Positions 1 through 11,909 of a stretch of 64,000 bases of DNA are shown piece by piece. Positions within the stretch are counted from its first letter, which is position 1. Each line of letters opens with the position of its first letter. The position numbers and the translations under genes were made by a program. The notes below the pieces were generated by a model that searched no databases, was not told where the DNA came from, and was given only the letters and a program-made list of their open reading frames with translations. This stretch comes from Magnaporthiopsis rhizophila. Its lineage: Eukaryota; Ascomycota; Sordariomycetes; Magnaporthales; Magnaporthaceae. The stretch lies in assembly GCA_003049465.1 (NCBI GenBank), contig PYSS01000024.1:1-64000 (forward strand), given 5' to 3'.

Positions 1-2189
1 CCCATAACTCCAGCCTTATTTAGGGCAATATAATAAATAATAAAAAAAAACCTATATTTTGGAGCATTATTTAGCTGAATTTATTGCTTTAATAAAAATT
101 GTATAATTTATTATTCCGATAAAAATACCACAAAATATTATCCCAAATAATAGTTTGCTATAATATAACAAATTGGCCAATTCCAGATTAATAATAAAAA
201 GGAAATTAGCATTATTATCAATCCTATAATATCCGAAAAAAAGGATAATATAACGGTTTAAGTTTCGAAAAAATTTAAAAAAATTAAATATTGCAACAAT
301 TATATGCTAATAGTAAAAAACCTGCTAAATAAAACAAAAAGCTCGAAAAATTAGCCCAAAATAAAGGCATATCGGATACCTCGGTTAATAACCCCGAGGA
401 AAATCCAAATACAAATGCAAAAATAAAACAATTTTTGGGCCAAACATATTTGTTACAGGCCCAAAAAAAAAAACCGAACCTAACAGAATTTTGAAAAACT
501 GCAAAAATAAGCCTTAATAATAAAAAACTTAACAAAAAATAATAAATGGTCGATTTTAAAAAATTTTAGCAAAATCTTGATCAGTAACTAATTAATATAA
601 AAAAATAACCCTTTATAACCAAAAAAAAAATACAAAAAATATATATTTTACTCAGATTTTTGGAAATAAACCGATAATTTTAGGACCAGCCCAAACCTAT
701 TAGCAGTTTGGTGCGCAAAAAACCAGCGCAAAATAATAAAAATAAACCTTTGGATTGGTTAAAAAATAACCAATTAATTATTTATTATAAGGCACTATTT
801 GAAAATATTCCGAACCTATATCAGCGGTTAATACAGTTATATATGCTAAATTATAAAAATATAAACCCTAATGCGGGCCATTATAACAAACTTTTTTGGG
901 CCAAATGCTTGTACAATAATTGCAAATAATATATAGCCAAAAAACTAAAGCATAATTTTTTTCCACAAAAAAAAAGAAAAAAACCGGTGCAATACTTATA
1001 ACAAAAATACCAGCTTTCAAAATAATAAATAGCAAAAATAAGCTATAAAAATTTTGCAGCAACCTTTAAATTATTACCAGTATATTTTATAATATATATA
1101 ACAGGAATTTTTATATATTGGATATATAAAAAACCAAAATGCAAAATCTATATGAAAAAAAAAGCGCAAACCTGGATAAATAGATTTGTCCGTTTAATAA
1201 AAATAACCAAGGACCGGAAAAGGGCATTTTAAGCAAAAAATTAAAAGGTTTACCCGGAAAAAAGGCACGGATAAAATAATAATAACCGGCAAAAACCCTA
1301 ATAATAATGATTAATAACTAATATAAATATATCAAAATAACAGTATATTAAAAAGGATAAAAAATAAAAATTATGATCAATTATAAAGCCCAAAAAAATT
1401 ATTTTTTACCAAAAACAATAAAAAGGTACAATATTTTAACGCATTAAAAAAAAACCATATAACATTATAATAATAAAATAAAAGCCAGTTATATTTAATA
1501 AAAAAAAGATCAATATTAAAATTAATCATTTTAAATTTCGACTTTTGGGAAAAACCTGCAAAATAATCCTAAATATTATAAATATAAAAAGGGAAAACCT
1601 GATTTTAGGCTTTTTATAATTTAAAAAGTATAATTTTTTAATAAATTGGATTACCGAACAGATTTAATAAAAAAAATTATTATTAATTAGCAGGGAAGCC
1701 TAATAATTACGGGCCTCGGATAATAAAAATCGAATACCAAAAAGGATAACCGTAATAATGGCAAAATATAATAATTAACCCTAGCAAATTATACTAACCA
1801 AAACGCTAATAAATACGGACGCTAACAAATTTAACAAACAAAAAATCACCAAAAAAAAACTTAAAAATATTCCTGAAAAATACCACAAATACTGAAAATT
1901 ATTTCAAAAAAATTTGGAAACGGTATTACCGGAATACAAATTATTTAATTATAAAATTAAGCTTAAACCAAAAGTATAACTCAGGTACCAAAAATTGTAC
2001 CGATTAAATTTTTGGCAAAAAAGGCTATTATAAAAATAACTGAAGGAAAAAATCAAAAAAGGGCTTACTAAACCTTCCAATTCCCTTATAAAATATAAAA
2101 TTTTGTTTATTTCCAAAAAAAACAGGGAGGAACGGATATATATTAATTATTATTCGTTAAATTAAAAAATAATAAAAAATTAATACTTT

Positions 2190-2770
2190 TTATCTCTAAT
2201 TAACAAGCTTAAAAATAAGCTCGGAAAAAATTGGTGATTTATAGCCCTAAATTTATGCAAAATTTACAGCCTACTAAAAATTAAAAAGGGCAACAAATAA
2301 AAAACCGCTTTTCGAACCAAACTTAAAATTTTCGAATTGTTAATAATAGTTTTCGGATTTACCAATATACCAGTTACGTTCCAGCAAATAATTAACCATA
2401 TATTATAAAAATACCTCAATATTTTTGCCTTTATATATTTAAATAATATTTTAATTTTTTCAAATATACTAAAAAAGCACAAGCAATATATGCATAAAAT
2501 GCTACAAAAATTGCAAAATACAAAACTTTTGGTTAACCCGGATAAATGCATATGGTATTTTTTAAAAATAATTTTCCTCGGATTTATTATTAAATAAAGA
2601 AAAATTTGGATAAAACCCAAAAAAGTACAAGCGGTAAAAAACTGGCTTATATTTATTACGGTTAAAAAAATACAAAACTTTTTGGGATTTTTAAATTTTT
2701 ACCGAAAATTTATCCGAAATTTTAGCAAAAAGGTTATATTATTTACAAATTTTACCAAAAATAATACCCA
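2190..2770 (+). pseudogene. reverse transcriptase remnant of the chromovirus
   Basis: Translation through stops gives recognisable reverse transcriptase blocks: KTAFRT, then FGFTNIPVTFQQIINHIL (family form FGLTNAPATFQ), then YLNNILIFS where the catalytic YLDD should be. These are followed by FLGFLNFYRKFIRNFS, the conserved segment leading into RNase H (family form FLGFANFYRRFI). The two catalytic aspartates are lost and several codons are stops, so the enzyme is dead. The changes fit RIP rather than random indels, because the frame is kept over several hundred bases. Confidence 0.8.
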
Positions 2771-3548
2771 GTTTTATTAGGGAATATAAAAATAAATAAT
2801 TTTCGATTTGCTAAAAAAAACTATTATTTAAATATCGGTACTGGCAATACTAAACCCAAAAAAACCTTTTAAAATCGAAATCGATATATTGAATTTTGTT
2901 ATCGGAAAATAGCTAAAATAGCGAAACGATTAAAAAAAACTGCATTTTTGCACATTTTTTTCGCAAAAATTAAATAAACCTAAACTAAATTATCAAATTT
3001 ATAATAAAAAGCTCCTTATTATTATTAAAATTTTGGAAAAATGAAAGGTATATTTGTATAAGGCTAAATATTAAATTATAATATATACCGATCATAAAAA
3101 CCTATTATAATTTACCATTAGCCAAATGCTAAACAAAAAATAAATTTAATAAAACCAATTTTTTTAAAATTATAACTTTTGAATTAAGGTTAAAAAAAGG
3201 TCAAAAAATAGCCGAATAAATGTATTAAACTATTAATTAAATTATCAGGTAAATATACCACCAGAAATATGCGCAATTTTGGCTAAAAAACCAAATAAAT
3301 CCCTAATTTTAGCATAACAAATATTAACCAAAATAACCCGACAAAAAAGTTGGACCCCAGAAAAAATCCAGCAGGTTTATAGCCAAATAACTAATGGGCA
3401 CCAAAAGGTTGCAAAAACCTGGAAAAAGTTTCGGCAGTATTATAGGTTTATAAAAATTTGTGCCAAAATATAAAATATAATTAAAAATTGCAAAAATTGT
3501 GCAAAAAACAAAACTAATAAATATAAACCTTATAAATTATTATAATTT

Positions 3549-3818
3549 TTGCTAATACTTAGCAAAGTATGGCAAAAAGTTATGGCGGATTTTGTTATAG
3601 GGCTATTTAAATTAAAAAAACCCTTTACAAATGTTCAATATAACAATATTATAATAATAATTAACCGATTTACCAAATATACCATATACCTACCGTTTAA
3701 AAAAAATGCAAAGGTTATAAATTTAATTTATATTTTTATCCGGAATATAATCGCAAAATATAGAATGCTAAATTGTATAATTTTAAACCGGAACAAATTA
3801 TTTAATAATAAATTTTAA
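3549..3818 (+). pseudogene. integrase core remnant of the chromovirus
   Basis: An open stretch of about 89 codons reads DFVIGL ... NRFTKYTIYLPFKK ... NRNKLFNNKF. It aligns by eye with the integrase catalytic core of fungal gypsy elements (DFVTGLP ... DRFTKYAHYIP ... SDRGSLF). The first Asp of the DDE triad is kept. The position of the second reads N in NRNK where the family has D in SDRG, again as expected from RIP. Confidence 0.75.
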
Positions 3819-4454
3819 AAATAGTTTATAATAAATTTAAGCACAAAATATACCTTTTTTATAATTTATTATTTTTAAACAAATGGATAAATAAAACGAA
3901 CAAACCAAATTATAAAATAATATTTATATTATTTTATTAATTATAAACAAAATAACTGGGTATAATTATTTTTTATGGCTTAATTTGTATATAATAATTT
4001 AATATATAAAAGTACAAAAATTATACCGTTTTATACAAATTATAAATATATACCCACGGTATATAAAAAATTCAGGGCAGGATTATATGCTTTAATAGCA
4101 AAAATACAGGTAAAAAAATTTACCAAACTGTATAAAAATTTTCAGGTAAAACTAAAAAAATTATAATAATGCATATTTATGCAGGTTAATAAAAAAAAAA
4201 TCAAAAAACTAACCTTTAAAAAAAAAAATATTTATTTTTTTCGATATAATATTAAAATAAAACGACCAAATAATAAATTAAATTATAAAAAATTAGAACC
4301 GTTTAAAATTTTAAAAAAAGTTTTTAATATTAATTATAAATTTTAATTGCTATTAATTATATATAATTATCCAGTTTTTTATATTAATTTGTTTAAACCA
4401 GCATTATTAAAATTTAAAAATAATAAATTAATAAAAATCGACCTAAAATAAAAA

Positions 4455-4615
4455 TATAAAATCGAAAAAATTTTAAACAAAAAAATTATCGATAAAACCA
4501 AGTATTATTTAGTTAAATAGGCAGGGTACGGAATTGAAAAAAGCATTTGGAAAAAAAAAATAAACCTAAAAAATATGCTAAAAATTTTTAAAAAGTATTA
4601 GCAAAAAGCTTTTGG
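4455..4615 (+). pseudogene. chromodomain remnant at the integrase C-terminus
   Basis: Read through one stop, the translation gives EIEKILNKKI, then KYYLVK followed by a stop (expected W) and AGYGIEKSIWKKKINLKN. This matches the chromodomain signature of chromoviruses (YEVEEIL ... YLVKWKGYGPEEATWEP). It places the element in the chromovirus branch of Ty3/gypsy, whose integrases are thought to target heterochromatin. Confidence 0.7.
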
Positions 4616-5690
4616 AAAAAAGTTAATATTAGTGCCAAAATTTGGATTTTGGTTTAAAATATCCGTACCAAAATAATTTATCTGATTAAAATAAAACCAG
4701 CAAATTAAAATTAGGGTTAACCTTATAATTAGCCCAGCTTAAAAATAACAAAGGAAAATCGGAAACCAGCAAATTTGGGAGTATAATAGGGGCCTATATA
4801 GCCGTTTATTCGGCTTTCTCCCGTTTAATTTATTTTAATTCCTTAATATTATCCAAATTATAACAAATTATTCGAGCGTACTTTTTATACCAGAATTTTT
4901 CCTATTTGCGCAAACATTTTTGTTTATTTTTAAAATAACGGATTTTATCGGAAACCAAATTCATTTTGTCCCGAAATTTGAAAAATTGAAAAATAGTATA
5001 AAAAAATTAGGCCCGGGATGGATCCAAAATGTTATAATTTATTTGGTTAAAATGGATGCATTTTAAATAACGAGAAAAATTGGAGGGAAATGCATGGCAA
5101 ACAAAAATACCACAAAATTTACAATTGGAATAAAAAAATATCTTAATGCTTAATAAAAAAAATAATTTAAAAATATTAGCCCGATAAACCATAAAAAAAT
5201 GCATAAAAAAGGTTTTTTTTGCACCCAACCGGATATTTTATCAGGATAAAGAAAAATAAATAAAATAAGGAAAAAAAAATATTTACCGATCGATAAAAGC
5301 AGGGATTGCAGGTTTTGGCCAAAAAAATTTGGCTTAAAAAAAGGAATTTAATATTATAATTAAAACCGGCAAAAAATAAAAGGGCTGGGGCTAATCCCCA
5401 GCGGAATGCTTTTATCCTGCAGTTATAAAAGCCAAAGGCCAAATAATTAAAATTAAAAGGGGAAAAAATCACATAACCAGGTTACGTGGCAATAAAGTAA
5501 TACGCCCGGTACTAAACGTATCAAAAATATTATTAAAAATATTTCTGATATTTAGGGAAACTAATGTATTATTAATATTCCCAGCCCCAAAAGTGCAAAA
5601 TAGCACGGGTATATAAGGATTAAGGTTTTTTATTGGCTTAAATAATTTTTAACGGAGGCCTTGGTATTAATTAACCTAAATTAGCTCCAA

Positions 5691-7883
5691 GGCACCCCTT
5701 TGGGCAAGCAATCGAGACTTTTGTTATTATCCCAGTTCCCAGCATAAGGTAATCTTGTGGAAACCATACTGCTCAATACCTTTCCTAGCGTACCTTACCC
5801 TAGGAGCAGAGAACCGTTTGTAACATTTTTGCCGAAAAAACTGATCAATAATTTGATCGATTCTATGCCCCGCAGGATTAAGGCCCTTTTGCAAGCCAGG
5901 GGTTGGTATACAAAGTATTAGATTTTTTGGCCTAAATACTCCGGCCAATTTGGAATCTATTGCAATCAACGGCATGCGAATAGCTTCATTTTTGATCAAA
6001 TGCGGTGCCTTTGAAGTAGGGGGGTGCCCGGAGGCCAGGGGCCTCCGAAGGAAATTTGCGTTTTTTTTGTGGCCCCACTGTAGATGGTAGCGACTGGAGA
6101 ATGGAACACCCGCCGAACCATCTCGGCCTTGTGGGCAGGACGGCCCGACAGTTGGGTGGCACCGGGTGCCGGGAGATGTTTGCTGTCGATCGAGGGCGTT
6201 AAAAGATGAGCACGTGCTGCTGGGTGGACGACCGTTCTGAGTCAGGGGCGCGCGGCCAAATTCTCGGACTTGGAGAGACATTCGAAAAAACCTCAATAGA
6301 GCCTCCAATGCCCACGAGTGGGGTGGGCGGGTACCAAGTGGGGCCGCAGCAGCACCGAAGCAACCCACCGATGGGTATCCTGTCCCGCCGGTAATGGCGA
6401 CTTCAGGGGCTCAGGTCCCATTCGATTGCCCTGCGCCATTTGAATAGCACCGTCCACGGCGAAAACCCAGATCGAGCGCCAAAAATACGGCCGAGCTTGG
6501 ATCAAAGGAGGAAAAATAAAGAGAGGCTTTTTGCGGTGGCCCATCACGAGATCATGATGGGGCTTCCTCTGACGGCTCAGTGGGCAAAAACGCGCAACCG
6601 GATCGAATTGCATCATTCCGTCATCGCCGATGGCCTACCGGAGGATTGGTTCCCTGTTCCGCGCGATCCGTTGACCGTCGAGTCGGCCAACGGTGACCCC
6701 GCAGTTTTTGTGTGAGATGATAGGCCGTGATTGGCGGCAGTACCCCTGCATGGCTGCATGGGAAGAAGCGAATGCGGCTGCCGGCAATTAATGACGACGG
6801 CCAAGGAAGAGCCCGGTCAACTGCAAAAAAAAAAACGACAGCGCCAAATCAGGTTGACCACATGCGCGCGTCTGACCTGGCGCAGGAAGCCGCGCACGCA
6901 CTCACCGCACACGAACTTGATGAATGGGAAACAAGGCGCTTGGTGTGCAATGCAGAATTGACGTTGCAGCGGCAGGCAGGCGGCCGCACGAGATGGAGGG
7001 ACGGCCAGCTTGCTGTCAGCTCAGCTAAGACAAGCAAGCCTGCCACACCTGCCTGCCGCTTCCCCGCATGCTCCAACCTCAGCAGCACCGGCAAAATGAT
7101 CAAAGAAGCAAAATCTCTGTTGCTTGGTTGGTTCGGAACCGACTTGTCGAAAACGGATGGTTACATAACAAAAGCCCGCCGATCCTGGTGTTCACGTCAT
7201 GGGGAAGAACGACCATGCCAGATTTGGATGAAGAAAAAAAAAAGCTCAACGCGCACGCGGCCACTGCCCCTTAAGCTTCCTCCAGCGAGTAACCCTGCTG
7301 GTAAGCTCCTGTGACTTTTTTTTTCCCCTCGTTATTGTGGTATGACATGGTGGTGGAAGCAGCCTTGGCAGCGAAAACGCCCACACCGGGGCTTCTCTCC
7401 CACTCTTCCCCCCAGCGGTTGCTCTCCCAGCCAAGACGTTCCAACCGCGCCTCTCCTTCTGTGGGAAACTCCGCGTCTCGTGTCACCCGAATGGGCGGAT
7501 CGCGGGGTGGAGAGACCAGCGACAGGACCACTATGACGTCGGTCGAAATTGCAGCAAAGCAAAAAAGGCATTGATTACGGGGTGTGTCTCTCCCTTCTTT
7601 CTTCGACCCCTGGACCGCACGTGTTCTGGGCAACGCCCTCGGCGCAAATCGTCTCCACCACATACTTCATATAGACCATGCGCGCTCCTTGTCTGGCGGC
7701 ATCTACCCTTCTCCGTTTGGTCGGTACCTCCAGTCTCCTTCCCCATATTCCTCCAATATATTAGGCGCTGCGCGAAGCCCTCGCAGCAGCGAACCAGCAC
7801 TTCCCCAAGAGGATACAGCGCCACCCAGCCTGTGAAGAAGGACACACCCAATACTCTCGTGTTTCGCCCTTCCCACCGCAACC
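5691..7883. other. intergenic region without a recognisable gene
   Basis: Base composition returns to normal here. Several open frames of 60-210 codons exist on both strands, but they overlap one another and show neither family motifs nor a consistent splice pattern. The last few hundred bases are the upstream region of the sugar transporter that starts at 7884. Confidence 0.5.
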
Positions 7884-9751
7884 ATGGGGCTGGGAAAGAA
7901 GTATGTCTTGGCCCCTGAACCGATCCCCATTAGAACTGCCTACCCGAATGCCTTCCCTTGGCGACTGACTAGCTGACCACGCTTCCCATCCGCAGGTCTA
8001 TCAAGGTCAATGGCGCCGACTGCGGTGTGGAGGCCCTGATCCTCGGGTCCGTCACCGCCATGGGCGGCTTCCTCTTCGGCTACGACACGGGCCAGATCTC
8101 GGCCATGCTCATTTTTAACGACTTCCGGCGCCGTTTCGCGACGGGTCCGCTCGACGAAAACGGCATCCCCGAGTGGGTGTCCATCACGCAGTCCCTCATG
8201 GTGTCGCTCATGAGCCTGGGAACCCTGATAGGCGCGCTCTCGGGGGCCTACACGGCCGACGCCTGGGGCCGCCGCCGCAGCCTGAGCTTCGGCGTCGGCA
8301 TCTTCATCATCGGCAACATCATCCAGATCACGGCCATGAACTCGTGGGTGCACATGATGATGGGCCGCTTCGTCGCCGGTCTCGGCGTCGGCAACCTCTC
8401 GGTCGGCGTGCCCATGTTCCAGTCCGAGTGCTCGCCCCGCGAGATCCGCGGCGCCGTCGTGGCCTCGTACCAGCTGCTCATCACCTTCGGTATCCTCGTG
8501 TCCAACATCATCAACTACGGTGTCCGCACCATCCAGGACGACGACGTGTCGTGGCGCATCGTCATCGCGCTCGGCATCTTCTTCTCCCTGCCGCTCGGCA
8601 TCGGCATCCTCTTCGTCCCCGAGTCGCCCCGCTGGCTCGGCGGCCGTGGCGACTGGGACGGCGCGCGCATGAGCCTGGCCCGCCTCCGCGGCCTCAAGCA
8701 CGACCCGACCCACAGGCTGATTGAGAAGGACTTTGTCGAGATGCGCGACGTCATCGAGGCCGAGCACAGCGTCGGCACCGGCACCTGGCTCGAGTGCTTC
8801 ACCGGCGGCGGCGGCTCCGCGGGCATCCCCAAGGTCGTCTACCGCACTCTCCTCGGCATCGCGCTCCACTTCACCCAGCAGTGGACGGGCGTCAACTATT
8901 TCTTCTACTACGGCGCCACCGTCTTCAAGTCGGCTGGCATCGAGGACCCCATCATGACCCAACTCATCCTGGGCGCCGTCAACGTCCTCTGCACCTTCTG
9001 GGGCCTGTACGTCGTCGAGAAGTTTGGCCGCCGTCTCCCTCTCTTCGTCGGTGCACTCTGGCAGGCGGCTTGGCTGGCCGTCTTTGCGTCAGTCGGCACT
9101 GCCCTGCCGCCCGAGACCAACTCGACCACCGGAATTGTCATGATCGTGTCGGCTTGCATGTTCATTGCTTCTTTTGCCAGGCTAGTCCACCTTACACGTC
9201 CAACCGCTGCCTACGACTTGATGCTAACATTTTTGATCAACAGCACCTGGGGTCCCATCGCCTGGGTCGTCATCGGCGAGACCTTCACCCTCCGCACGCG
9301 CGCTAAGCAGGCCTCTCTCGCGACGGCCGGCAACTGGCTCGGCAACTTCCTGCTGTCGCTCCTCACGCCCATCGCCACGTCGGGCATCTCGTTCAAGTTC
9401 GGCTACGTCTTTGCCGCCTGCAACCTGGCGGGCGGCTTGCTCGTCTACTTCTTCGTGTACGAGTCGCGCATGCTCTCGCTCGAGAACGTCGACCGCATGT
9501 ACGGTGAGCCGCACGTCAAGCCCTGGAACTCCAAGAAGTGGACACCCCCGGGATACCTCACGCGCGCCCAGCGTGACGACAGCTCCGCGGGCGTCGCCAG
9601 CGGCTCCGACGCCAAGGTCGGCCACCAGCGCGGCTCCCTCGGCACCGACGACGACGCGGTCGTCGCCCCCACGCGGGAGAAATCGGGCGCTTCCGACGTG
9701 CCCAGCGAAGAGAGGCGGGAGCAGGCCGGTGATAACACCACCAGGGTCTGA
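7884..9751 (+). CDS. MFS sugar transporter (hexose transporter-like), 569 aa
   Basis: Model: exons 7884-7900, 7996-9180 and 9244-9751. The start ATG lies in ACCATGG. Intron 1 (7901-7995) begins GTATGT, has CTGAC branch sites and ends CGCAG; the joined reading is MGLGKKSIKVNG. Intron 2 (9181-9243, 63 nt) begins GC rather than GT, has CTAAC and ends ACAG; removing it restores FIASFA-STWGPIAW. Sugar porter hallmarks are FGYDTGQI near residue 36, GRR repeats, and PESPRWLGGRG near residue 213. The usual C-terminal PETKG site reads YESRM before LSLENVDRMYGE. About 12 membrane helices are expected, with a polar C-terminal tail. It should move hexoses across the plasma membrane. It resembles monosaccharide transporters of the RCO-3/HXT type, but a transporter or sensor role cannot be decided from sequence. 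Confidence 0.9.
9181..9243 (+). other. probable GC-AG intron in the sugar transporter
   Basis: The 63-nt segment has the boundaries AG|GCTAGT and CAACAG|C with a CTAAC branch site 13 nt upstream of the acceptor. It is a multiple of three and has no stop, so retention would insert 21 residues into a conserved membrane helix next to STWGP. No GT donor nearby gives the same clean junction. Confidence 0.7.
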
Positions 9752-10629
9752 TGGACCTTCTAGCTTGTACCAAAGGACGGGTCATTTTTTAGCTGTGGCT
9801 CGAGCTTGCCAGCGATCATTTCTTGTTTTGCATGTGGGATGGTTATACCTGTCACAATGTCTTCTGTATGGTGTTTTCTTCTGGACCTACGTCCACAAGG
9901 TACTGGGCGAGTTCGAGACGTCCCCGGGCTCGTAGATAAGATGCCTCCATGTCAACTCTCTTGAACCAGATACTGCAATTCCCGGTTGGAAGAGGACAGG
10001 GTGGTCTCTAATCACCAAACTTTGTGTATTAAATCTGTATATCCGCAAACCTTCTCCAATGCCAGCCCAGTGAACCATTTTTACCACATCCTTGAAAAAA
10101 AAACCTGCTCACCATTCCGATCTCCTTGCCTTCTACGTTCTCCACACCTCCACACCACCTCCCCACCGCCTCAACCCAAACTTCCGATCTTTGCCCACAA
10201 ACAACAACCAACAAAGCAAAATGCAGCTGCCCCAAATCAAAAATGGTGTCACCCTCGTCGTCCCGTAAAAACCTTCTAGTACGGCATCGGCAAAAACATC
10301 ACGAGCAGGACGAAGAACGAGGGCGACCACGAGGTGTAATCAACACTACATCATCGGCGAGATCGCCGCCGAGAACGACACGGTTGACCCGCGCGTGCAG
10401 GGCAACCTCCTCTGCTACATCTTACAAGCCCGTGAAGGCAAGAAGCCATAGACGACCGGAGTGAGCCCGAGACCAAGATCTAGCGACCACCGGACCAGAG
10501 GTAAGTAAGCGTTGCGGGGAGGAAGTGACTTTAAAAAGAGAGACTCGCTAAAGTTTTTTTTTTTTCACACAATTCTTTTTTACCAGTTAGCAACGGTTCT
10601 CGCAGAGGAAACTCAAGCCCGAGATCAAG
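9752..10629. other. 3' flank of the transporter; no gene recognised
   Basis: This stretch holds only short overlapping frames. A stretch near 10221-10450 looks like broken coding sequence (YIIGEIAAENDTVDP can be read), but the frame changes repeatedly and no family was recognised. Confidence 0.4.
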
Positions 10630-11136
10630 ATGCAGAAGCTGATAGAGAATCGGGAGAAGGTGGTGTGGCTGACAAAGCTTGCTAAAGCCGAAAGCAACGA
10701 GGAGCGCACCTCGATCGAGAGGAGGATGGCATCTGAAGGTTTACGGTGGATCCTGGATAAGCTGCACGGCAGAACGGGCGACGAGCAGAGGAAACCCAAG
10801 CTCGAGATCAAGATGGATATCGACCATATCAATGCCTCACTCGATGCTGCCAAGCCAGCGGACGCGGGGCAACATGACGGCCAAGTGGTCGGCTGGCTCC
10901 AGCCCAAGAAACTCATCAACATGGAAAACCTCGTCTTCAACCAAAGCAACTGTGAAGATCCCACTGCGCCACACAGATTAAAAGCGAAGCCCCGCTTAAC
11001 AACCAGTGGCCGACAATTGGATGAGCGACAAAGCAACCGCACTACATCGAACCCGAGGGCAAGCCTCCCTGAAGGTTCGACGAAGCGGACATTCAAAGGC
11101 TACGAGGAGATCCACGTACCACCGCCGAAGAGCTAG
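10630..11136 (+). pseudogene. Brr2-like (U5 snRNP helicase) N-terminal fragment
   Basis: The 168-codon open frame ends LPEGSTKRTFKGYEEIHVPPPKS. This is the signature that sits just before the first helicase cassette of Brr2, the Ski2-like ATPase that unwinds U4/U6 in the spliceosome. Upstream, ENLVFNQSN matches the Brr2 segment ENLVFDQGN. No helicase domain follows; the frame stops directly after the signature. A 78-bp insertion at 10951-11028 splits the N-S-N motif. A full Brr2 is about 2200 residues, so this is a captured or left-over fragment. Expression as a short protein cannot be excluded because the frame is open. Confidence 0.7.
10951..11028 (+). repeat. ~80-bp dispersed element, copy 1, with 9-bp target duplication
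   Basis: The element begins TGTGAAGATCCCACTGCGCC and ends GGATGAGCGA. It is flanked by the 9-bp direct repeat CAAAGCAAC (10942-10950 and 11029-11037). Related sequences lie at 34698-34785 and, inverted, at 50284-50363. Shared core blocks are CTGCGCCAC, TTAAAAGCGAAGCCCCG or TAAAAGCGAAGCCCCG, and AACCAGTGG or AACCGGTGG. It can fold through CCACTG/CAGTGG and AAGCG/CGCTT. No terminal inverted repeats are visible. Confidence 0.65.
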
Positions 11137-11909
11137 CCTGCCCATGAAACCAGCCCCCGCTCTCGTATCTGATCATTGTATGGGAACAATGGAGGAATAA
11201 CATATGTCGCGAGGGAACGGCCAGAGACGGGGGATCTACGGGCGGGGTGCAGTATCAGGAGACCGGTGCGCGTTAGAGGACCCTCGCCCGGCTGAGGCTG
11301 ATGAGTTCTTGGTATCCTTGCAGCGCACCGGTATAATTATATGGGGCCGGAGGGTCTCTTACCTTCGACAATTCCTCCTGCTAGTTTCTTAGAGATAGAT
11401 TAGCCAGCTGGGGTATGACATACTAGGCCAAACCCTATTAGGCAAGCACGCGCACCGGGATGCGAAGAGATACATAATATAAAGGGCTTTTTAACTAATA
11501 GTAGGGCTGGTTGTGAGGATCTGTCGACGTGTTTGTAGCTAGCTGCCCAGCCTTTGAAGCCCATTTTGCTTTTTTTGGACACTGGGCTGTGGGACAGATG
11601 TAGGGACCGCAGCGCCACCCGTAAGAGAGCAGCCTCGCAGATAAAGAACATCGTTGGGAGGATAGGGAAGTATTCGTGCTGCTCCATGAGACGGGAGATC
11701 TTGTGAATTGCCCAATGGTACACCTCACGGGACAAGCGTGGCCTGAAGAAGTGCGATTCCTCATGTCACTCCTGATTAATCAACAACCACGTCGAGGGTG
11801 CTAGTCAGAGCATGAGTGAGAAGCCAGTTTATCCGATATTTCTGGCCCGCTCACTAATTACTTCCCCGTCACTTCAAACCCCCACAGCCAAGCAAAGTCG
11901 ATCACCCTC
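11137..11909. other. intergenic, nothing recognised
   Basis: Only short overlapping frames are present. No repeat, RNA gene or conserved motif was seen. Confidence 0.4.

Larger units (their letters stand above)
1..5690 (+). mobile_element. RIP-mutated Ty3/gypsy chromovirus remnant
   Basis: The block is extremely A+T-rich and full of stop codons, and it changes abruptly to GC-balanced DNA near 5690. Reading through the stops on the plus strand gives, in order, a reverse transcriptase (about 2190-2640), a short tether and RNase H region (2640-3300), an integrase core (3549-3818) and a C-terminal chromodomain (about 4455-4615). This is the Ty3/gypsy chromovirus order. Substitutions are of the kind RIP makes: the catalytic YLDD of the reverse transcriptase reads YLNN, the result of C-to-T changes on the opposite strand. 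No long terminal repeats could be placed, and the upstream gag region is not recognisable. The left end is cut by the window. The element cannot encode a working protein. Confidence 0.85.

Noticed and set aside
5727..6368. 213-codon minus-strand frame
   Set aside because: Crosses the border of the RIP block, shows no domain and overlaps unrelated frames on the other strand.
7940..8962. 340-codon open frame on the minus strand
   Set aside because: It lies antisense to the well-supported sugar transporter and its composition is the shadow of GC-rich codons in the real gene.
10951..11028. Ordinary spliceosomal intron in the Brr2 fragment
   Set aside because: It has no convincing branch site near its end, and copy 3 lacks an AG at the matching border; the target duplications point to insertion instead.
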